Source of the DNA: Corallococcus carmarthensis
GTDB lineage: Bacteria; Myxococcota; Myxococcia; Myxococcales; Myxococcaceae
Direction of reading: 5' to 3'
Assembly: GCF_003611695.1 (NCBI RefSeq)
Contig: NZ_RAWE01000014.1
Span: 30,274 to 94,273, forward strand
DNA: 64,000 nt
Numbering within the stretch: the stretch's first letter is position 1; each line of letters begins with the position of its first letter. Shown in pieces: positions 1 to 8,308 of the stretch. A program made the position numbers and the translations under genes. Below the pieces are notes generated by a model that was given only the letters and a program-made list of their open reading frames with translations, was not told the DNA's origin and ran no database searches.

Positions 1-561
1 CTCGTCATCGACGGCGGCAAGGGCCAGCTCGCCAGCGCCCACGCGGCCATGAAGGACCTGGGCGTGGAGGGCGTGGACGTGGTGGGCTTGGCCAAGAGCC
101 GCGATCAAGAAGTTTTTGACCGCGACACGGAGAGCGCGAAGAGCCCCGAGCGCGTCTTCGTCCTGGGCAGGAAGGACCCCATCGTCCTGCCCCAGAACTC
201 GGCGGAAATGTTCATGCTCACGCGCATGCGGGATGAAGCCCACCGCTTCGCCATCACCTTCCAGGGCAAATCCATGCGCAAGAGCTCCTTGCGTTCGGCG
301 CTGGAGGACATTCCGGGCGTGGGGGAAGGCCGGCGGAAGATGTTGCTGCGCCACTTCGGTTCTCTCAAGCGGGTGGGTGACGCCAGCATCGAGGAGCTGG
401 CCGAGGTCGTGGGCCCGGCGATGGCCGAGCGCGTCCACGCGGGCCTGCACGGCGACCCCGAGGACGACACCGAGGACCCCGTGCGCGAAGCCTCCCTGGA
501 TGACGCTTCCGAACCCGTGCACGAAAAAGCGGATGGAGGGTCGCCACCCGGTACGGCATGA
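1..561 (+). CDS. uvrC: UvrABC excinuclease subunit C, C-terminal part (5' end outside window)
   Basis: UvrC makes the dual incisions around bulky DNA lesions within the UvrABC nucleotide excision repair complex. The reading frame is open from base 1, so only the last ~186 codons are present. The fragment begins in the RNase H-like endonuclease half with the conserved VIDGGKGQL segment. The [12 protein letters not shown] and RDEAHRFAI segments follow, as in UvrC. It ends in a tandem helix-hairpin-helix region ([20 protein letters not shown]) that binds DNA. The last ~40 residues are an acidic, low-complexity tail that is probably lineage-specific. The GIY-YIG nuclease domain and the UvrB-binding domain would lie upstream of the window. 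Family assignment is secure; the full length is unknown. Confidence 0.95.
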   Translation, partial: LVIDGGKGQLASAHAAMKDLGVEGVDVVGLAKSRDQEVFDRDTESAKSPERVFVLGRKDPIVLPQNSAEMFMLTRMRDEAHRFAITFQGKSMRKSSLRSALEDIPGVGEGRRKMLLRHFGSLKRVGDASIEELAEVVGPAMAERVHAGLHGDPEDDTEDPVREASLDDASEPVHEKADGGSPPGTA

Positions 562-627
562 TTAAGTTCCGCTTCGGACGCCGGGGGGACTGGCCGCTGG
601 AACCCGCGACGTTCCTAGGGTTTTTCA

Positions 628-657
628 TTGCGACCATGCTCGGCGCTGATTTATAGC
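628..657 (+). promoter_or_regulatory. Candidate sigma-70 type promoter for the DUF507 gene
   Basis: TTGCGA (628-633) and TATAGC (652-657) are separated by 18 bases, in a short AT-richer patch about 45 bases before the ATG. A GAGGGA ribosome-binding site precedes the ATG. The match is partial and the call is inferred from base composition and position only. Confidence 0.35.
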
Positions 658-699
658 GGTTGAAGATCCGAGCACGTTTGAAGAGGACGAGGGACCGAC

Positions 700-1218
700 A
701 TGAGGCTGTATCCGAAGGTGATCCCGATCATCTCGCGCGAGGCCATTCAGCAGCTCATGCAGGACGGGGACATCGAGGTGGAGCCGATGCGCGTGGCCGA
801 CGCCGAGATGGATCTGTCCGCCATCATGCGCGAGTACCTCGCCAACGAAGAGCGTGTGAACCAGGCGACGCGCGAGGCCCTGGAGCGTCGGGGATATGAC
901 TACTCCAAGTTCAACCAGGTGAAGCGCGAGATGGCGGACGTGCGCGGCTTCAAGATGGGGGACGAGGGCATCGAGTACGTCATCAACCAGATGATTGAGT
1001 TCCTCCTCATCAGCCGGAACGTCGAGGAGGTCTACTCCCCCGACAACGTGCTGCGTCAGAAGATGTTCCAGGGCATGAAGAAGCACCTGGACGTCGACGA
1101 CGAGATCGACCGGGAGGCCCGCTCGCGGCTGAAGCACCTGCAGGAAGGCACGAGCGCCTTCGACATCGAGTACAACAAGACGGTCGAGCAGATCCGCCGC
1201 GCCCGCGGTCTGATTTAG
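700..1218 (+). CDS. DUF507 family protein
   Basis: A 172-residue soluble, charged, helical protein with no signal peptide or membrane segment. The N-terminal MRLYPKVIPIISREAIQQL stretch and the pattern of acidic and basic helices ending in a short Arg-rich tail match the DUF507 family. That family is common in Deltaproteobacteria and related groups and has no established function. The ATG follows a GAGGGAC ribosome-binding site. Codon use is typical of the window, so it looks like a native housekeeping-type gene. It sits alone between uvrC and a gene of unknown function, and no pathway can be read from the context. Confidence 0.85.
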   Translation: MRLYPKVIPIISREAIQQLMQDGDIEVEPMRVADAEMDLSAIMREYLANEERVNQATREALERRGYDYSKFNQVKREMADVRGFKMGDEGIEYVINQMIEFLLISRNVEEVYSPDNVLRQKMFQGMKKHLDVDDEIDREARSRLKHLQEGTSAFDIEYNKTVEQIRRARGLI

Positions 1219-1279
1219 TTCCGGGGCGTGCCACGGCCCGCTCCGCTGCCTACCTTCAAGTTCAAGGGAGGCAGCGTCG

Positions 1280-2857
1280 ATGGCGGGTCCAATCACGAGC
1301 ATCTTGCTGTCCGGTTTCCTGGCGGCGGCGCCAGGGGGAGACGGGTTCACGTTCGAGGGCCGGGAGGCCAGCGCGAGGACCGACCAACCGGACGGTTACT
1401 TCTTCCAGGGTTCCTTGCCGTTCAGTGACCTGACCGAGCGCGGCACGGGGCAGGCATCGCTCTCCGTGCAGGACCGGGTCGGCATGGCGAACGCGACCTT
1501 CGGCGACAAGGCGCAGCTCACCGCGAGCCTGCGCATTGGCGGCACGGACTACCGGGTGGAGCTGACCCAGACGGGCTTTCCGCCCCGACAGGCGATGTCG
1601 CGGGCGCCCGCCGGGCCGCTCCCTCCTGCGCCGCCGCACCTCATCGAGGGCGGGGTGCTGATGGGCACGCCGCTCTATGGGGAAACAGGCATCGGTTGGC
1701 GCGCCACGACCCGTGCGCACGCGGCGATGGCCGTGTGGGGCATTGGCAGCGTGTGGCGCAACGGGACGCTGCTGACGGACTCTGCGTTGATTCATGCGGC
1801 GGCGCTGGACGCGGGCACGTACTCGGATGACGACACGAAGCGGCTCCTTCGCGAGGCGCGGCCGGGGGACGCGGAGCTGATGGTGGTGGTGTGGAACCTG
1901 CCGCCGCAGGCGGAGCCGCGCGGGTTCATCCAGTTCGTCTTCGACAACGTCGCCATCGACGTGGACGGGGCGCGGGTGCCGTCGCTGGCGGTGGTGCCGA
2001 CGACGGGGGATCTGCCCGCGTCGCTCGCGTTGCTCACGCCGGTGGCGCCCACGGCGTTCCCCGCGGCGGTGGCGCCGATGTCCCCGCCGAGCTTCGCGCA
2101 GGGGCCGCAGGGCACGGGAGGCAGCGGTGCGGCGGGCGTGACGCTCGGGGCGGGGACGACGGGCGCGACGGGCGTCGCGACCACGACGGGTGACACGGGC
2201 GCGGCGACCACGGTGGGCGCGAACGACCTTGCGACCACGATTGGTGCCACGGGCACGGCGGCCACGGCCGGTTCCGCGAGCGCGGCGACCACGGGTGGGA
2301 CGACGACGGGCGCGACGACCGCGGGAGCCGGGAACACGATGGGCGCCCCGGGGACGACGACCGTCACCACGCCTTCAGCGCCGACGCTGCCGTCGGCGGC
2401 CCCTTCGACGTTCAGCGGTTCGTTCGCGCCATCGGCACCGGCCAACCCGCCCGCGGTGGTGTCGGGCGTGCAGCCGGGCTCCTCCTCCACGGTGGGGCAG
2501 GGGGCCTTCGCCACGCCGCCGACGGTGGCGGGCGTGTCCGTGGGCGGCTTCACCACGCCGCAGGTGTCCGCGCCGGACTTCAACACCTTCGTGGGCACCA
2601 GCCAGGTGAGCCCGGGCATCCTCGCCACGGTGCCGCCGCTGTCCCAGTCCTCCGCCACGCCGCTGTCGCCCATCCTGGGGACGCCCGCGCCGCTCAACAC
2701 GGGCACGCCGGCGCCGCTCCTGGGGACGCCCGCGCCGCTCAATGCCTCGCCGAGCACCGCGCTGCCCGCCACTCCAGCCCCGGCCAACGCCGCGCCCGCC
2801 ACGGGTGCCGCCGCGTCCCCGGCCGCGACAGGCGGTGCCTCGGGGCCCGCGCGCTGA
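1280..2857 (+). CDS. Hypothetical protein with a long Ala/Thr/Gly/Pro low-complexity half
   Basis: 525 residues; I do not recognise a family. The ATG follows a good GGGAGG site. A short hydrophobic N-terminus (ITSILLSGFLAAAPGG) could be a weak signal sequence. Residues ~30-260 look like a folded domain. From ~270 onward the chain is almost only Ala, Thr, Gly, Pro, Ser and Val. The first stretch has irregular TGA/TTG-type repeats. Near the C-terminus come repeated GTPAPL units (LGTPAPLN, TGTPAPLL, LGTPAPLN). Such tails usually act as flexible linkers or surface-exposed stalks. Location at the cell surface is an inference. GC-rich third positions run throughout, which supports real coding rather than chance openness. 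Confidence 0.7.
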   Translation: MAGPITSILLSGFLAAAPGGDGFTFEGREASARTDQPDGYFFQGSLPFSDLTERGTGQASLSVQDRVGMANATFGDKAQLTASLRIGGTDYRVELTQTGFPPRQAMSRAPAGPLPPAPPHLIEGGVLMGTPLYGETGIGWRATTRAHAAMAVWGIGSVWRNGTLLTDSALIHAAALDAGTYSDDDTKRLLREARPGDAELMVVVWNLPPQAEPRGFIQFVFDNVAIDVDGARVPSLAVVPTTGDLPASLALLTPVAPTAFPAAVAPMSPPSFAQGPQGTGGSGAAGVTLGAGTTGATGVATTTGDTGAATTVGANDLATTIGATGTAATAGSASAATTGGTTTGATTAGAGNTMGAPGTTTVTTPSAPTLPSAAPSTFSGSFAPSAPANPPAVVSGVQPGSSSTVGQGAFATPPTVAGVSVGGFTTPQVSAPDFNTFVGTSQVSPGILATVPPLSQSSATPLSPILGTPAPLNTGTPAPLLGTPAPLNASPSTALPATPAPANAAPATGAAASPAATGGASGPAR

Positions 2858-2903
2858 CAACGGAGGGCCGTCGCACCGGCGGGCAGGGGGTGGAAAATTG
2901 ACC

Positions 2904-2927
2904 GGACGCTACGGGCCTGTAGCGTCC
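2904..2927 (+). terminator. Perfect 9-bp hairpin between two hypothetical genes
   Basis: GGACGCTAC and GTAGCGTCC are perfect inverted arms around the 6-base loop GGGCCT. The structure ends 5 bases before the ATG of the next gene. There is no T-run, so it may be a terminator for the upstream gene or a structure that controls access to the next start codon. Confidence 0.45.
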
Positions 2928-2932
2928 TGGGC

Positions 2933-3283
2933 ATGCCCCCTCCCGTCGCAGCCCTCGCCACCTCCGCGATGTTGCGCCGTACCGACCCCGTTCGCGGGGC
3001 GGTGGAGCGCTTGGCCCGGACGCTGCCCGCTCGCGCGGACGCCAGCGTCCTCCTGGACTTCGTGGAGGACGACCTCCGCGAGGGACTGGATGCCCTGGGT
3101 GACGTGCAGGCCCACTTCCACGACCTGCTCCTGGCCCTGCACCGCGAGACGCTGACGCCCGTCGCCCTGATGAACGCGGGCGAGGACCTGCACGTGCTCC
3201 AGCGCCTGGAGGACCTGCACGAGGTGGTGACCCACCTGCGCCGCCGCCTGTCGCAGGCCGCCGGGATGATTCGCAACGGCTGA
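2933..3283 (+). CDS. Small hypothetical helical protein
   Basis: 116 residues, mainly amphipathic helix with many Leu, Asp, Glu and Arg. It has no signal peptide, Cys pair or known motif. The composition, with heptad-like Leu spacing across ~45-110 (for example DLLLALHRETL and VLQRLEDLHEV), suggests a helical bundle or short coiled coil. The ATG lacks a clear ribosome-binding site and lies 5 bases after a perfect hairpin; an internal ATG at 2969 is an alternative start. The gene converges on the DUF1111 gene with a gap of only 10 bases. Function unknown. Confidence 0.6.
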   Translation: MPPPVAALATSAMLRRTDPVRGAVERLARTLPARADASVLLDFVEDDLREGLDALGDVQAHFHDLLLALHRETLTPVALMNAGEDLHVLQRLEDLHEVVTHLRRRLSQAAGMIRNG

Positions 3284-3293
3284 AGGCCGGGCG

Positions 3294-4625
3294 CTACATC
3301 GACTGGAGGAAGCGCACCAGCGCGCCCCGGTCGCTGGCGGACAGGTTGCGGAACCCCTCCCGCGCCCGCTCCGCCTCACCGCCGTGCCACAGCACGGCCT
3401 CTTCCAGCGTCCGGGCCCGCCCGTCGTGCAGGTAGCCCGAGTACGGAAGAATCGTCTGCGTCAGCCCCAGGCCCCAGAGGGGCGCCGTGCGCCACTCGGT
3501 GCCGGTGGCGTCCCCGTCCGGCCGCCCATCCGCCAGGCCCGCGCCCATGTCATGGAGCAGCAGGTCCGTGTACGGATGGATGCGCTGGTGCGACAGCTCC
3601 GCGACCGGATGCTCGCCGGTCTCCAGCGTGTCGCGGTGGCACGTCACGCAGCCCAGGTCCTTGAACTTCGCCTCGCCGCGCTTCACCGCCGCGTCTGCCA
3701 GCGCCGTGCGCGCCGGCACCCCGAGCGACTGCGCGTAGAACACCGCCGCGTCCAGCGTGTCCATGGGCAGCTCGAAGCCGCCGTCCGCGCCGGGGAAGAG
3801 GGGGTTCGAAAGCCCCATGTCGTTGAAGTAGGCCTCCGCCGACTGCTGCCTCAGGTTGGGGCTGTTCGCCTTCCACCCGAAGCGTCCCGGCACCAGCGCG
3901 AGCGCCTGCACGTCCCACACGGTGTTCAGCCGGCCGGAAATCCCGTCGCGGTTCGCATCCGCGGGGTCTTCCATCCCCCGGAGCGTGGCCAGGTCCACCG
4001 CTTCCAGCAGCCCCAGGCCCACCACCGGCGGCGGCAGGCGCAGCGACGTGCGCATGTCCGCGGGCGGTGACGCCCCGTCCGGCATCACGATGGTGACGCG
4101 CGGCGAGCGCAGCCCATACGCCGTCCCGTCCGCGTACGTCCCCGCGCGCTCCACCCACTCGAGCGTCACGTTGGCCTCCGGCGACGCGCCGTAGACGGCC
4201 TGGTCCTGAATCTGGAGCCCCAGCCCGGGCACCGGCACCGCGCCGTTCGGGTGCTCCGGCGCGCCCTGGGGGAGGCTCACGCGCACCAGCAGCTGCGTGC
4301 GCGTTGGCCCGCCGCCCATCACCGGCATGCCCCGGCCGTTGCGCAGGTGGCAGCCATTGCAGGAGGTGTTGTTGTACGCGGGCCCCAGCCCCGGGTTCAC
4401 CGGGGCGGGGCCGGGCACGAAGACGGCCGCGAAGGCAGCGTCGCCATCGCGGTGAAGCGCTTCATGTTCCGTGGTGAGGTTGGGGGCGGGCTGCGCGAAC
4501 GCCCGCGACGTGCGGTCGTCGATGGTGGTGTCGCCCCCCGCGCGCGGCGGAGCCCCCGGGGCTTCGGCTTCCGTGCCGCCGCAGCCCACCAGCCACAGCA
4601 GCCCGAGTCCCAATGCGCGTCGCAT
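3294..4625 (-). CDS. Di-haem DUF1111 family lipoprotein (putative periplasmic oxidoreductase)
   Basis: 443 residues. The N-terminus ends in a lipobox (WLVGC, Cys15), so this is a probable lipoprotein. Two c-type haem sites are visible: CNGCH at 89-93 and CVTCH near residue 325. Following motifs such as RIHPYTDLLLHDMG are typical of the DUF1111 di-haem family, often labelled thiol oxidoreductase and related to di-haem peroxidases. The start at 4625 is preferred because GGGGGA stands just upstream. An in-frame ATG at 4646 overlaps the imelysin stop codon as TGATG but has no such site. It is the third gene of a minus-strand group with a porin and an imelysin, a partnership seen in iron-responsive loci. 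The reaction is unknown; electron transfer or iron handling is inferred. Confidence 0.85.
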   Translation of the reverse strand: MRRALGLGLLWLVGCGGTEAEAPGAPPRAGGDTTIDDRTSRAFAQPAPNLTTEHEALHRDGDAAFAAVFVPGPAPVNPGLGPAYNNTSCNGCHLRNGRGMPVMGGGPTRTQLLVRVSLPQGAPEHPNGAVPVPGLGLQIQDQAVYGASPEANVTLEWVERAGTYADGTAYGLRSPRVTIVMPDGASPPADMRTSLRLPPPVVGLGLLEAVDLATLRGMEDPADANRDGISGRLNTVWDVQALALVPGRFGWKANSPNLRQQSAEAYFNDMGLSNPLFPGADGGFELPMDTLDAAVFYAQSLGVPARTALADAAVKRGEAKFKDLGCVTCHRDTLETGEHPVAELSHQRIHPYTDLLLHDMGAGLADGRPDGDATGTEWRTAPLWGLGLTQTILPYSGYLHDGRARTLEEAVLWHGGEAERAREGFRNLSASDRGALVRFLQSM

Positions 4626-4645
4626 CGCGTTCCCCCGGTCCAGCA

Positions 4646-5725
4646 TCAGGGCAGGATGACAGCCTTCACGTCCACCTGGAAGGTGTCGTGGAGCTTGCGG
4701 ATGACGGCCTGCGCCCCTTCGATTTCATCCGCGGAGGCCGGGTCCTTGATGGACACCGGGAACGGCTCCGGCACCTTGCCCAGCGCCGCGATGGCCGCCG
4801 CGATCTCCGACTTCACGCGCGTGTCCAGTGCCGCGTCGCGCTCCTTCACCACGTCCGACAGGGACAGGCCCTTGGCCGCGCTCTCCGGGCGGTGGCCCAG
4901 GTAGACGTTCTCCACGCTGCGCAGGTTGTTGGTGAAGTCCGACAGCGAGTTGAGCGCGAACTGGCTCTCCACCAGGTTTGCGTCCTTCGCGTCATACGGG
5001 TCGGCGATCTTCCCGTTGGCCACCTCGTCCAGGATGGTCAGGATGCCGCCCAGCATCTCCTGCGCGCCCGACTCCACCGTGGGGTACGCCGTGTTGCCGG
5101 ACTCGCCCGCCTTGGCCAGCGTGTCGCGGTAGGGGGCCTGGCCGTTCACGCCCGTCGTCCACGAGGCCGCCAGGTTGCCGGACACCGTCTTCAGCTCCGC
5201 GGTCAGCGCGAGCAGGTACTCGAACTGGCGCGCGTTGAAGTCCTCCGGCTTCTTCGCCTGGCCCTCCCCGAAGAGCAGGTACTCCGTCGTGTGGTAGCCC
5301 TTCTGCGTCTCCTGCAACTGGCTCACGTACTGCTGCGACAGCGTGTCGCTGTTGCCGAGCACCGCGTCCAGGTCCGTGCGGTTCACCGGCCAGCTGTCCA
5401 TCGCTGGATCCCATCCGTTGCTGTCCACCGGCCCGAAGAGGAACGCCTCGCTCTGCTCCCACGGCACGCGCGCCGCGAACCACGCGTCCTGCGCGGCCTT
5501 CAGCGTCGCCGCGCTGGGCCCGTTCTTCAGCGCCCGAGCCGCCGCGTCCAGTTCGACCATGCGCGTGGCGAGCAGGTTGTACGTGGGCACCACCACGTTG
5601 TCCGCGAAGTTCACGACGAGCTGCTGGTCCAACGACTCCAGGGGGGGGTCGTCGTCATTGCTGCAAGCGCCCATCAGGAGCGCGCCGCCAACCAGCAGGG
5701 AGAGTTTCAGGGAACGAGAGGACAT
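4646..5725 (-). CDS. Imelysin (peptidase M75) family lipoprotein
   Basis: 359 residues with a lipoprotein signal ending LLMGAC followed by an acidic SNDDD linker. The GYHTTEYLLFGEG segment carries the imelysin HxxE signature. The rest is the expected all-helical two-repeat fold. Related proteins (IrpA, the EfeO M75 domain, algal p19-like partners) act in iron uptake at the cell surface or periplasm, and no peptidase activity is generally expected. The stop codon overlaps the upstream alternative start of the DUF1111 gene. The porin gene lies 55 bases upstream on the same strand, so the three are probably one transcript. Binding of iron by this protein is an inference from the family. Confidence 0.88.
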   Translation of the reverse strand: MSSRSLKLSLLVGGALLMGACSNDDDPPLESLDQQLVVNFADNVVVPTYNLLATRMVELDAAARALKNGPSAATLKAAQDAWFAARVPWEQSEAFLFGPVDSNGWDPAMDSWPVNRTDLDAVLGNSDTLSQQYVSQLQETQKGYHTTEYLLFGEGQAKKPEDFNARQFEYLLALTAELKTVSGNLAASWTTGVNGQAPYRDTLAKAGESGNTAYPTVESGAQEMLGGILTILDEVANGKIADPYDAKDANLVESQFALNSLSDFTNNLRSVENVYLGHRPESAAKGLSLSDVVKERDAALDTRVKSEIAAAIAALGKVPEPFPVSIKDPASADEIEGAQAVIRKLHDTFQVDVKAVILP

Positions 5726-5780
5726 GGGGGTGCCTTCAGGCCTTTCTTGCGACAGCGTTCGAGACAGCCGGGGTGACGAA

Positions 5781-7187
5781 TCAGTAGACGAAGCCCGTCG
5801 ACATCCGCAGAGCGTTCTCTGGCCGGAAGGCGGAGCTGCCCATGCGCCGCTGGCTGAAGTCGAGCTTCAGCACGACGAGCCCCGCGAACGTGTAGCTGGT
5901 GCCCACGGTGTAGACGGTGCGCTCGAAGCGGGGGTTGTCGAACAGCTCCGCGCGGGGCTTGAACTGCGAATCCATGTAGTCGATGCGGACGTACGGCTCC
6001 AGCCGGTGGTTGCCGTCGAGCCCCAGCCAGGGCGCGATGTCGTAGCCCAGCTCGCCCCACGCGGAGAGCGCGTTGTCGGACACCGGCGTGCGCAGCACGT
6101 TGAGCAGGTTGGACAGACGCGCGTTGCGCGCGGACACCGCCGCGGCGTTGCCCAGGTGGCCGTACATCACCATCGCGTGCGCGCGCCACCGGTTGCGGTT
6201 CACCGACAGGTGCGCATCCGCGACGAACAGGGGCGCGCTCACGTAGCCGCACGGCGCCACCATGTTGGGGTTCGCGTCATCGCACTGCTTGACCAGGTCA
6301 GGCTTGGGCCGGTTGCGCGTGGTGCCGCCGTAGTAGGCGGACACGCCGAAGTTGAAGCCCTCGAAGCGCCGCACGTCCGCGCGCAGCACTCCCGCCAGGT
6401 CCGTCGCGCGCACCAGTTCGAAGCGCTGCTGCAGCCCCGTGGCCACCCACGTCTGAGAATTGAACCCCGTGGAGTCCAGCCCGTTCACCACCTGCCCGGT
6501 GAGCCGCACGCCCCAGGGGGTGTCCCATCTCAGCTGCATCCCCATGTCGTTCCACGTGTTGGGGATGATGCGCGTCTCCGCCTCGGAGCGGATGGTGCCC
6601 AGGTAGGACGTGGGCAGGTAGTCCGAGAAGAGCGTGCCCACCGCGACGTAGAAGCGGCCCACCGACAGCTCCACGTTCCGGCCCAGCTTCTTCGTCAGGT
6701 ACAGCTCCTCCACCAGCGCTTCACCGGCCTTCTCCACGTCGGTGTCGAACTCGCCGAACTCCTCGTACTCCAGCTCCAGCGCCGCGCCCGCGCCGCCGTG
6801 CTCGAACTCCACCTCGAACTCGGCCTCGATGCCGTACTCCGGCAGCCCCGCCTCCAGCTCCATCACCAGGCGCGTCGTGTCGAACACGAGCCGCGAGTCC
6901 TTCTGCGAGCCGTTCGCCCGGTTCTGGTTCTCGCCGTAGTTGAAGTAGGCGAACTGGAGGTCCGCGTACGCGTTCACGGACAGGTCCAGCTGCGGCTTGC
7001 TGCCCACCGTCAGGACGCGGTCCTTGCCCTTCTCGTCCTCCCCGATGCGGCCTTCGTCCAGGAAGCGCGTCCGGCGCCAGCGGAGCTCGTCGGCGCCCCG
7101 GAGGGCCTCCGCGCGAGCCGCCAGGGGCAGCAGGAACAGGGGGGTGCACAGCAACGTCAGGAGCGGGCTCAGGAGATGGGGGCGCAT
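5781..7187 (-). CDS. Outer-membrane porin-like beta-barrel
   Basis: 468 residues with a cleavable signal peptide (LLLPLAARAEA). Many alternating hydrophobic/polar strands follow and the chain ends in an aromatic residue (STGFVY), a normal beta-barrel end signal. The overall pattern, with acidic strands near 110-160 (ELEYEEFGEFD) and a C-terminal YTVGTSYTFAGLVVLKLDFS pair, resembles phosphate-selective porin O/P-type barrels. Substrate cannot be read. It is the first gene of the group with imelysin and DUF1111, with a Fur-like site 37-51 bases before its start. Its likely role is passage of a metal or small solute across the outer membrane (inference). Confidence 0.75.
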   Translation of the reverse strand: MRPHLLSPLLTLLCTPLFLLPLAARAEALRGADELRWRRTRFLDEGRIGEDEKGKDRVLTVGSKPQLDLSVNAYADLQFAYFNYGENQNRANGSQKDSRLVFDTTRLVMELEAGLPEYGIEAEFEVEFEHGGAGAALELEYEEFGEFDTDVEKAGEALVEELYLTKKLGRNVELSVGRFYVAVGTLFSDYLPTSYLGTIRSEAETRIIPNTWNDMGMQLRWDTPWGVRLTGQVVNGLDSTGFNSQTWVATGLQQRFELVRATDLAGVLRADVRRFEGFNFGVSAYYGGTTRNRPKPDLVKQCDDANPNMVAPCGYVSAPLFVADAHLSVNRNRWRAHAMVMYGHLGNAAAVSARNARLSNLLNVLRTPVSDNALSAWGELGYDIAPWLGLDGNHRLEPYVRIDYMDSQFKPRAELFDNPRFERTVYTVGTSYTFAGLVVLKLDFSQRRMGSSAFRPENALRMSTGFVY

Positions 7188-7223
7188 CGAACGGCGCGCA
7201 CCCTACGCCTGGGTTTTTGACTT

Positions 7224-7238
7224 TGCAAACCAGTCTCA
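7224..7238 (-). promoter_or_regulatory. Candidate Fur-like operator upstream of the porin-imelysin-DUF1111 group
   Basis: Read on the minus strand, TGAGACTGGTTTGCA matches 10 of 14 defined positions of the 7-1-7 Fur consensus TGATAATnATTATCA. It lies in one of the few AT-richer patches here, 37-51 bases before the porin start. The match is by eye and needs experimental support. Confidence 0.35.
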
Positions 7239-7252
7239 ATTTGGCGCCAACG

Positions 7253-7282
7253 AAAAGCCCGCGCTCCCGGTGGGAGGCGGGC
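7253..7282 (-). terminator. Intrinsic terminator for the DUF3108 gene
   Basis: GCCCGC (7257-7262) pairs with GCGGGC (7277-7282), and CTCCC (7264-7268) with GGGAG (7272-7276), with one bulged G and the loop GGT. On the minus strand it is followed by TTTT (7256-7253). It lies 24 bases after the stop codon of the gene ending at 7306. Confidence 0.7.
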
Positions 7283-7305
7283 CTGGGCGGAGACTCAACC
7301 CCGCG

Positions 7306-8283
7306 TCACCACTTGAGATCTTCCTTGCCCTGGGCCTCCATGGGCTTTTCGCCGGGGCGCTTCACGCCGGACAGGGTGAGGCGCACGGCGCCCAGGTCGA
7401 TGGCGCCCACGGCGGCCAGCGGGAGGCGGCGCTCGTCGTCGGTGATCCACACGTGCACGTCGCGCGTCTGCGACGGCCGGTCCAGGCGCACGGCGGTGCC
7501 GGCCAGGTGCCAGGCGTCGAACTCGCCCAGGGGCAGCGACACGTGCTCGCGCTCCACCACGGTGGCCGTCATGCGCCACATGCGGCGGATGCCGTACACG
7601 TCGAAGCACACCGGCAGGTCCTTCTTCAGCGGCAACTGGCGGATGAGGTAGATGGCGCCCGCGACGTCCAGGCCGTCCTTGTCGAACGCGTAGTCGTAGT
7701 GGCCCTTGGGGCGGTCCGCGATCTGGTAGTCCACCTTGACGCTCTTGTCCTGCGCGCCGAAGTCCACGTTCACCTTGCGGCGCTGTTCGTTCTCCACGGC
7801 CTCCTCGGTGTAGCGCGAGGGGCGCAGCGTCTTGGGGTGCAGGTAGCTGGTCGCGCTGCCGCGCACCCGGCGCACCTTGGAGAACAGCGTGTTGGTCTGC
7901 GCCTCCACCACCACCGGCAGCGAGCCGTTGGCCGGGCGCTGCACGCGCATGGTGAGCTTGCCGGCCTTGGCGCCCATGGCGTCCATGTCGAACTCGAGCA
8001 GTTCCCCGGGCTTGAAGGCCAGCTGCGAGCGCAGCGCGGGCAGGCCCTGGGCGCACGGCTTCACCTCGACGACGGGCTCCTTGGGCGCCGCTTCCGCGGA
8101 CGCGTCACCGGTGTTCTCCGGGGACTCCACGGGCTTCGCCGCGTCGGCGGGGGCCGCCGGTGAGATCTGGACTGGACGCAGGATGTTGCGTGGTGGGGGC
8201 TGGGCCTCCTGGGCCTGACCCGGGATGGCGCTGAGGGCGCTGAAGGCGAGGCAGGCCGCGACGAGGTTGCGCATGGCGTTCAT
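7306..8283 (-). CDS. DUF3108 domain secreted protein (copy 1)
   Basis: 325 residues with a signal peptide (LVAACLAFSALSAIPGQAQ). A Pro/Ala-rich linker follows to ~85, then a ~230-residue DUF3108 domain rich in beta strand (for example KVDYQIADRPKGHYDYAFDK and REHVSLPLGEFDAWHLAGT). DUF3108 proteins are periplasmic or outer-membrane-associated with no settled activity. The call rests on similarity in layout to the second copy at 10029-10835. Both contain a TxVRRVRGSATSYLHP-like or equivalent strand, a sugar/lipid-binding-style fold and the terminal KP/GE stretch. The start at 8283 gives MNAMRN; the second ATG (8274) is equally possible. It is last in the minus-strand trio with DUF4091 and DUF3108, separated by 25 and 34 bases, so one transcript is likely. 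Confidence 0.75.
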   Translation of the reverse strand: MNAMRNLVAACLAFSALSAIPGQAQEAQPPPRNILRPVQISPAAPADAAKPVESPENTGDASAEAAPKEPVVEVKPCAQGLPALRSQLAFKPGELLEFDMDAMGAKAGKLTMRVQRPANGSLPVVVEAQTNTLFSKVRRVRGSATSYLHPKTLRPSRYTEEAVENEQRRKVNVDFGAQDKSVKVDYQIADRPKGHYDYAFDKDGLDVAGAIYLIRQLPLKKDLPVCFDVYGIRRMWRMTATVVEREHVSLPLGEFDAWHLAGTAVRLDRPSQTRDVHVWITDDERRLPLAAVGAIDLGAVRLTLSGVKRPGEKPMEAQGKEDLKW

Positions 8284-8308
8284 TCTGCTTCCTCCCAGGG
8301 GGGAGTGA

